From the NCBI GenBank assembly GCA_044377005.1, contig JBILJV010000073.1, forward strand, positions 1 through 10,674: 10,674 nucleotides of DNA. The letters run 5' to 3'. This DNA is from JABMMZ01 sp044377005 (lineage in GTDB: Bacteria > Bacteroidota > Bacteroidia > NS11-12g > UBA955). The notes under the pieces were generated by a model that worked only from the letters and a program-made list of their open reading frames with translations, was not told the DNA's origin and searched no databases. This document shows, one piece after another, positions 7,429 through 10,674 of the stretch (position 1 is its first letter; the number at the start of each line of letters is the position of its first letter). The translations under genes were made by a program, and so were the position numbers.

Positions 7429-8700
7429 ATGAAAAAAGTATTTACAATTTTTGCCATTTTAATTTTAAGCGGCACATCTTTATTGGCTCAGACGCCAGAA
7501 TTTAAACCAACTACAATTGTTAAACAATCAATTGAAGATGAAATAAATCAACCAAACTTTTTACAATCAAGTAAAAGAAAAGCAGAAGGACCAAGTTGGT
7601 TTTCAACTGCATCTTCATTAGGTGCAGCTTCAAACGCTTATTCTTCTTGGACACTATTCCCTGACACTAATGCTTTTTTTGTATATTCTAACGCGGTTAG
7701 TAAAAACTATATAAATTCTTTAGGATTAGTTTTTGATCCTAGATCTCAAATTTTCAAAAATACACCTTTTGCTACTACCAAATTTTCCAATTATACCGTA
7801 GATTCATTAAGATTTTATTTTACATACTCTCGTTTTAACACTGATACGACTTTAAATGATACGATTATTGTATCTACTTTCAACAATACAAGTATTGATA
7901 GGCTTCAATATTATCCTTCATTTTATGCAAGTATTGTAGACTATACTAATGTTGACATGACAGTAGGAGGCCCTGGTGCTGTCAAAACTAAAATAATTTT
8001 AACTAAAAGTGATACTTCAAGATCTGTACAAAGCAGAAAAATTGCAGTTAATAGAACTGTATTAGGTGGAAATGCTGGTAGAAATCATTTTGGTGCAGCT
8101 GTTTCTTATTTACCAGCATACAGATCATATAGTAAAACAGCTCCATTTGATACTGTTGTTAATTTTGTTTCAAGAAAATCTGATTCTAAAAGAGTAAATT
8201 CATTTAGATTGTTAGCTTATAACGATGAGGGCTTATTTCAAGAAAGTGATATAGTTCCAGATCAGCAAAATTTGGGTAATAGAATATATAACCATGGTAT
8301 TTTTGCCAACCAAAGACAAAGATATAGAATAGGAAATCCAGTTCCAACAGCTTATTACCCAGCAATTTTTGAAGATTTTCACATTTTTCCTGCTATTGAA
8401 TTCTTAGTTCAATCTCCAAATACTGCTATCAACACTGTTAGCTCTGCTAAAATTTCTGATATTTATCCTAACCCTTCTAACAATCAAGACGTAGTTGTTG
8501 AAATCAATTCTGTTATCAACAGCGCTTCAACTTTAGAAATCATGGACATGTCAGGAAGAGTGATTCGTTCATCTGAATTGTCAATTGAAGCTGGATTTAA
8601 TTCAGTAACTGTTTCTACTTCAGAATTAGCAAAAGGTATCTACTTCGTTAACGTTAAAGGAAACAGCATCAATAGCGTTTCTAAATTAGTTATCGAATAA
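7429..8700 (+). CDS. Type IX-secreted protein with C-terminal T9SS type A sorting domain; function unknown
   Basis: The 423-residue product has a clear signal peptide (MKKVFTIFAILILSGTSLLA|Q) and, from about residue 340, a T9SS type A sorting domain: IYPNPSNN, then LEIMDMSGRVI, a GFNSVTVSTSELAKGIYFV run and the terminal KLVIE. It is therefore expected to cross the outer membrane through the Por/T9SS machinery and be released or anchored at the surface. The middle (about 50-335) is Ser/Thr/Asn-rich and beta-strand-like, with repeated DT and SD motifs (VDSLRFYFTYSRF, NDTIIVSTFNN), and I see no catalytic signature. I do not recognise this middle domain; an adhesive or structural role is only a guess. 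Arginine codons are almost all AGA, and the gene has an A+T-rich leader and a strong terminator, which together suggest good expression as a single-gene unit. Export route confident; function unknown. Confidence 0.92.
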   Translation: MKKVFTIFAILILSGTSLLAQTPEFKPTTIVKQSIEDEINQPNFLQSSKRKAEGPSWFSTASSLGAASNAYSSWTLFPDTNAFFVYSNAVSKNYINSLGLVFDPRSQIFKNTPFATTKFSNYTVDSLRFYFTYSRFNTDTTLNDTIIVSTFNNTSIDRLQYYPSFYASIVDYTNVDMTVGGPGAVKTKIILTKSDTSRSVQSRKIAVNRTVLGGNAGRNHFGAAVSYLPAYRSYSKTAPFDTVVNFVSRKSDSKRVNSFRLLAYNDEGLFQESDIVPDQQNLGNRIYNHGIFANQRQRYRIGNPVPTAYYPAIFEDFHIFPAIEFLVQSPNTAINTVSSAKISDIYPNPSNNQDVVVEINSVINSASTLEIMDMSGRVIRSSELSIEAGFNSVTVSTSELAKGIYFVNVKGNSINSVSKLVIE

Positions 8701-8721
8701 TTAATAAACTCTTATAATGAT

Positions 8722-8752
8722 AATCCCCGTCTCACAGACGGGGATTTTTTTT
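8722..8752 (+). terminator. Intrinsic terminator after the T9SS-secreted protein gene
   Basis: A perfect 11-bp stem (AATCCCCGTCT at 8722-8732 with AGACGGGGATT at 8736-8746) closes a three-base CAC loop and runs into eight T residues (8745-8752). It begins 22 bases after the stop codon and isolates the gene from the downstream operon. Confidence 0.93.
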
Positions 8753-8856
8753 GTTTAATGATGTTTGAATCCATGAATATATCAATATTTCGATAAGTGT
8801 CTAAATAAATGTATAAATAGCTAAAAAACCATTTCATACATTAGAAAATATTGTTT

Positions 8857-8863
8857 TACTTTG
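8857..8863 (+). promoter_or_regulatory. Weak candidate -7 box for the three-gene uptake locus
   Basis: TACTTTG lies ten bases before the ATG at 8874 and resembles TAnnTTTG with one base missing from the spacer. No -33 TTG sits at the usual distance. Since a strong terminator lies upstream, some promoter must exist between 8753 and 8873; this is the best I see. Confidence 0.35.
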
Positions 8864-8873
8864 CAGTATCGTT

Positions 8874-9200
8874 ATGAAGAATTCAAAAGCCAACTCATTG
8901 ATTGAAGAAATCATTAAAAATATAGAATCAAACAGTGTAGATATCGTTTTTCTTGTCCCTAAACTTAAAGAGTTAAGAGAGATGGCCAAATTAGAAGAAG
9001 ATCCATTGATTACCCGTTCTATACGTTTGGTATACGAACATTTGGAATCAAATGATGGTTGGGAGTTCCAAACTTTAGAGGATAGCGAAGAGGTTGAAGA
9101 AAATTTGGTTTATTTAGTTTCTCTGTGGTTGAAAAGTGATAACAAATACAACCGTGATGAAATCAGAGAGATTGCTGATAATATGACCGCCAACGGTTAA
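8874..9200 (+). CDS. Small acidic hypothetical protein
   Basis: A 108-residue protein with no signal peptide or membrane segment, so probably cytoplasmic. It is rich in Glu, Asp, Leu and Ile and looks almost wholly helical (for example NSLIEEIIKNIES at 7-19, LVPKLKELREMAKLEEDP at 27-44, NRDEIREIADNM at 93-104). I recognise no motif and assign no function. The gene is first in an apparent operon: its stop codon is two bases before the next ATG (the junction reads TAATAATG). Real coding is supported by the coherent composition, the tight coupling to the next gene and the promoter-like box ten bases upstream. It could be a regulator or an unrelated passenger of the downstream uptake genes. Confidence 0.8.
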   Translation: MKNSKANSLIEEIIKNIESNSVDIVFLVPKLKELREMAKLEEDPLITRSIRLVYEHLESNDGWEFQTLEDSEEVEENLVYLVSLWLKSDNKYNRDEIREIADNMTANG

Positions 9201-9202
9201 TA

Positions 9203-9517
9203 ATGCAAAGTAAGTTACGAAATAGTGTTTCAATAGTTTTACTCATTATAAGTTTATGGGTTGCTATTCCTATTAAGTCTCTTCACGATTGTAATAACTT
9301 AAACCATTCCCATGCTGAACTTTGTTTAGAGTCTGAACATGACGATTGCAATATATGTGACTTGTCTCTTCAATCTTCTGAACCTTTTTACATTGAATTA
9401 GCCTCTTTTATTCCTTCCTACTCTGTTGAGGTTAATTCCTTTTATTGTTTTAGATTTTTAACCTATTCTTATACCAATCTCGATAACCGAGGCCCACCAT
9501 CTCATTCTAACATATAA
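9203..9517 (+). CDS. Small exported His/Cys-rich protein, candidate metal-binding partner of the adjacent TonB receptor
   Basis: The 104-residue product opens with a hydrophobic segment (about 9-25) after a basic start, either an uncleaved anchor or a signal peptide. It is followed by a cluster of potential metal ligands: His28, Cys30, His35, His37, Cys41, His46, Cys49 and Cys52, with the core HDDCNIC at 46-52. The C-terminus carries RGPPS (96-100). Small Bacteroidota proteins with a similar His/Cys cluster and a terminal RGPP motif commonly sit just before TonB-dependent receptors, and the shape recalls DUF2946-like proteins; I make both links from memory. The ATG overlaps the junction TAATAATG two bases after the preceding stop, and the receptor gene follows after 49 bases. 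Binding of zinc, copper or another metal is an inference from ligand content and context. Confidence 0.8.
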   Translation: MQSKLRNSVSIVLLIISLWVAIPIKSLHDCNNLNHSHAELCLESEHDDCNICDLSLQSSEPFYIELASFIPSYSVEVNSFYCFRFLTYSYTNLDNRGPPSHSNI

Positions 9518-9557
9518 TTAGCTTTGCTTTTTTACACTATGCGTTTACGACGTAGTT

Positions 9558-9565
9558 TATGTTTG
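9558..9565 (+). promoter_or_regulatory. TAnnTTTG-like box touching the receptor start codon
   Basis: TATGTTTG is a perfect match to TAnnTTTG but ends one base before the annotated ATG at 9567. No TTG lies at the -33 distance (the nearest, 9524-9526, is 31 bases away). If functional, it would start transcription inside the first codons and point to a later start codon. It may equally be a chance match in A+T-rich sequence. Confidence 0.25.
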
Positions 9566-9566
9566 A

Positions 9567-10674
9567 ATGAAAAAAAACACCCAATTAAATATTACATTCC
9601 TGTGTGATACTTATTCTTTATTGATAAGTAAAGCAATCCTTATTGCCTTTTTTATTATAGGTGCTAACACGTTAAATGCTCAATGTTTATTTACGATAAA
9701 GGGAATTGTAATAGATAGTTCTGAAAATATACCTCTGGAATTGTCTTATGTACAACTCGAAGAAAATAAGAAAGGAACTTATACCAATAAACGTGGAGAG
9801 TTTCAAATCAATGATGTTTGTGTAGGTAAATACGATATTCACATCAGTCACTTACAATGCGAACACTTGCACATCAAACTAAATATTACTAAGGATACTT
9901 TTATAGTGGTTTATATTAAACACACTGATATAGAATTACAAGGTGGTAAAATTACAATGCACACCCATCATGAACACGATGATTTTAATTCGTTAAATAT
10001 TTCTGAAATAAATGCCAAAAAAGGACAGTCTATAGCGGATATGATGTCTGGCATTGCTGGTGTGGTTTTGGTTAAGTCAGGTTCAACAATTGCAAAACCA
10101 ATGGTTAACGGTTTGGTCGGAAGTAGAGTAATATTGGTTAATAATGATGTAAGGCAAGAAGGGCAAAATTGGGGTTTAGACCACGCCCCTGAAATAGATG
10201 GTAACATGGCTACAGAAATTGTATTAATTAAAGGGGCTGAAGCATTGAGGTATGCCTCTGATGGAATAGGAGGTGTTGTTTTGGTGAATCCTCAGTCGAT
10301 TTTCAAAGAACGAACGAATCAATTAAAAGGTAATATCAATTCTAGTGTTCAATCAAATGGAAGAGGGATTTCAACTTCATTTCAGTTGGGACAAAAAGTT
10401 TCAGCAAAATTCCCATTATTTTGGCGCGTTTATGGCACATTAGCGAAATCGGGCAATATTAATACTCCCGATTACTATTTGAATAATACTGGAAAACATG
10501 AAAACAATGCTGCTGCTATGTTGGCCTATCAAACCACAAAAGTTAAGCTCGATTTGTTTTATAGCTTTTTTAACAATAAAATAGGGATTTACCAAGGAGC
10601 GCATATTGGTAATCTGACCGATTTGAAATTGGCAATAAACAGAGATGAGCCAATGGATAAAGGGTTTTTCTCTT
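9567..10674 (+). CDS. TonB-dependent outer-membrane receptor (3' end cut by the window)
   Basis: The frame is open from ATG 9567 to the window end, giving 369 codons. An in-frame TGA directly precedes the ATG. A hydrophobic signal (SKAILIAFFIIGANTLNA) ends near residue 38. Residues about 43-118 form a carboxypeptidase-regulatory-like beta domain (KGIVIDSSENIPLELSYVQL, TNKRGEFQINDV). A His-rich linker MHTHHEHDDF (131-140) leads into the plug (about 145-242), with GQSIADMMSGIAGVVLVKSG, KPMVNGLVGSRVILVNN, QNWGLDHAPEID and IVLIKGAEALRYASDGIGG. The barrel begins near residue 255 and runs out of the window. Such receptors import substrates across the outer membrane using TonB-ExbBD energy. The His-rich linker and the upstream His/Cys-rich protein suggest a metal or metal complex. 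The N-terminus is unusually long; a TTG at 9621 would give a compact signal peptide, MISKAILIAFFIIGANTLNA, so the true start is open. Confidence 0.92.
   Translation, partial: MKKNTQLNITFLCDTYSLLISKAILIAFFIIGANTLNAQCLFTIKGIVIDSSENIPLELSYVQLEENKKGTYTNKRGEFQINDVCVGKYDIHISHLQCEHLHIKLNITKDTFIVVYIKHTDIELQGGKITMHTHHEHDDFNSLNISEINAKKGQSIADMMSGIAGVVLVKSGSTIAKPMVNGLVGSRVILVNNDVRQEGQNWGLDHAPEIDGNMATEIVLIKGAEALRYASDGIGGVVLVNPQSIFKERTNQLKGNINSSVQSNGRGISTSFQLGQKVSAKFPLFWRVYGTLAKSGNINTPDYYLNNTGKHENNAAAMLAYQTTKVKLDLFYSFFNNKIGIYQGAHIGNLTDLKLAINRDEPMDKGFFS

Noticed and set aside
9968..10207. Minus-strand frame of 79 codons
   Set aside because: It is antisense to the plug domain of the TonB-dependent receptor and has no independent support.
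1..10674. A previously undescribed defence, mobile or CRISPR-like system
   Set aside because: No repeats with regular spacing, transposase, integrase, toxin-antitoxin pair, reverse transcriptase or nuclease signature is visible; the genes are envelope, metabolic and uptake functions.

Overview
The window comes from a low-GC member of the Bacteroidota. The evidence is a protein with a C-terminal type IX secretion sorting domain, an S46 dipeptidyl-peptidase, a TonB-dependent receptor with a carboxypeptidase-regulatory-like N-terminal domain, and repeated promoter elements of the Bacteroidota form TAnnTTTG. I cannot place it below phylum or class from this sequence.

Layout. A minus-strand block fills positions 1 to 6479 and is read from right to left: an MlaE-type permease, an MlaF-type ATPase, a small lipoprotein of unknown function, an S46 exopeptidase (DPP11-like by its specificity residues), and a large exported protein cut by the left edge (dead metalloprotease-like domain, then TolB-like propeller, then the start of a probable outer-membrane barrel). 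The first four genes are tightly spaced or overlapping and look like one operon. The fifth has its own near-perfect promoter abutting a GTG start. A 127-base intergenic region (6480 to 6606) holds divergent promoters. To its right, on the plus strand, lie a short-chain dehydrogenase/reductase, a T9SS-secreted protein closed by a strong intrinsic terminator, and then a three-gene set: a small acidic cytoplasmic protein, a small His/Cys-rich exported protein, and a TonB-dependent receptor cut by the right edge.

How the genes fit together. The minus block is mostly cell-envelope biology: lipid transport at the inner membrane (MlaEF without an adjacent MCE/MlaD gene), a lipoprotein, a periplasmic peptidase and a predicted outer-membrane protein. 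The right-hand set looks like a metal-linked uptake locus, because the small protein and the receptor's N-terminal region both carry clusters of possible metal ligands; the substrate is not shown. I see no tRNA, rRNA, CRISPR array, insertion sequence, prophage or defence system. The most interesting signals are the putative metal-uptake pair, the promoters placed almost on top of start codons (predicting leaderless mRNAs), and the catalytically dead protease-propeller-barrel protein.
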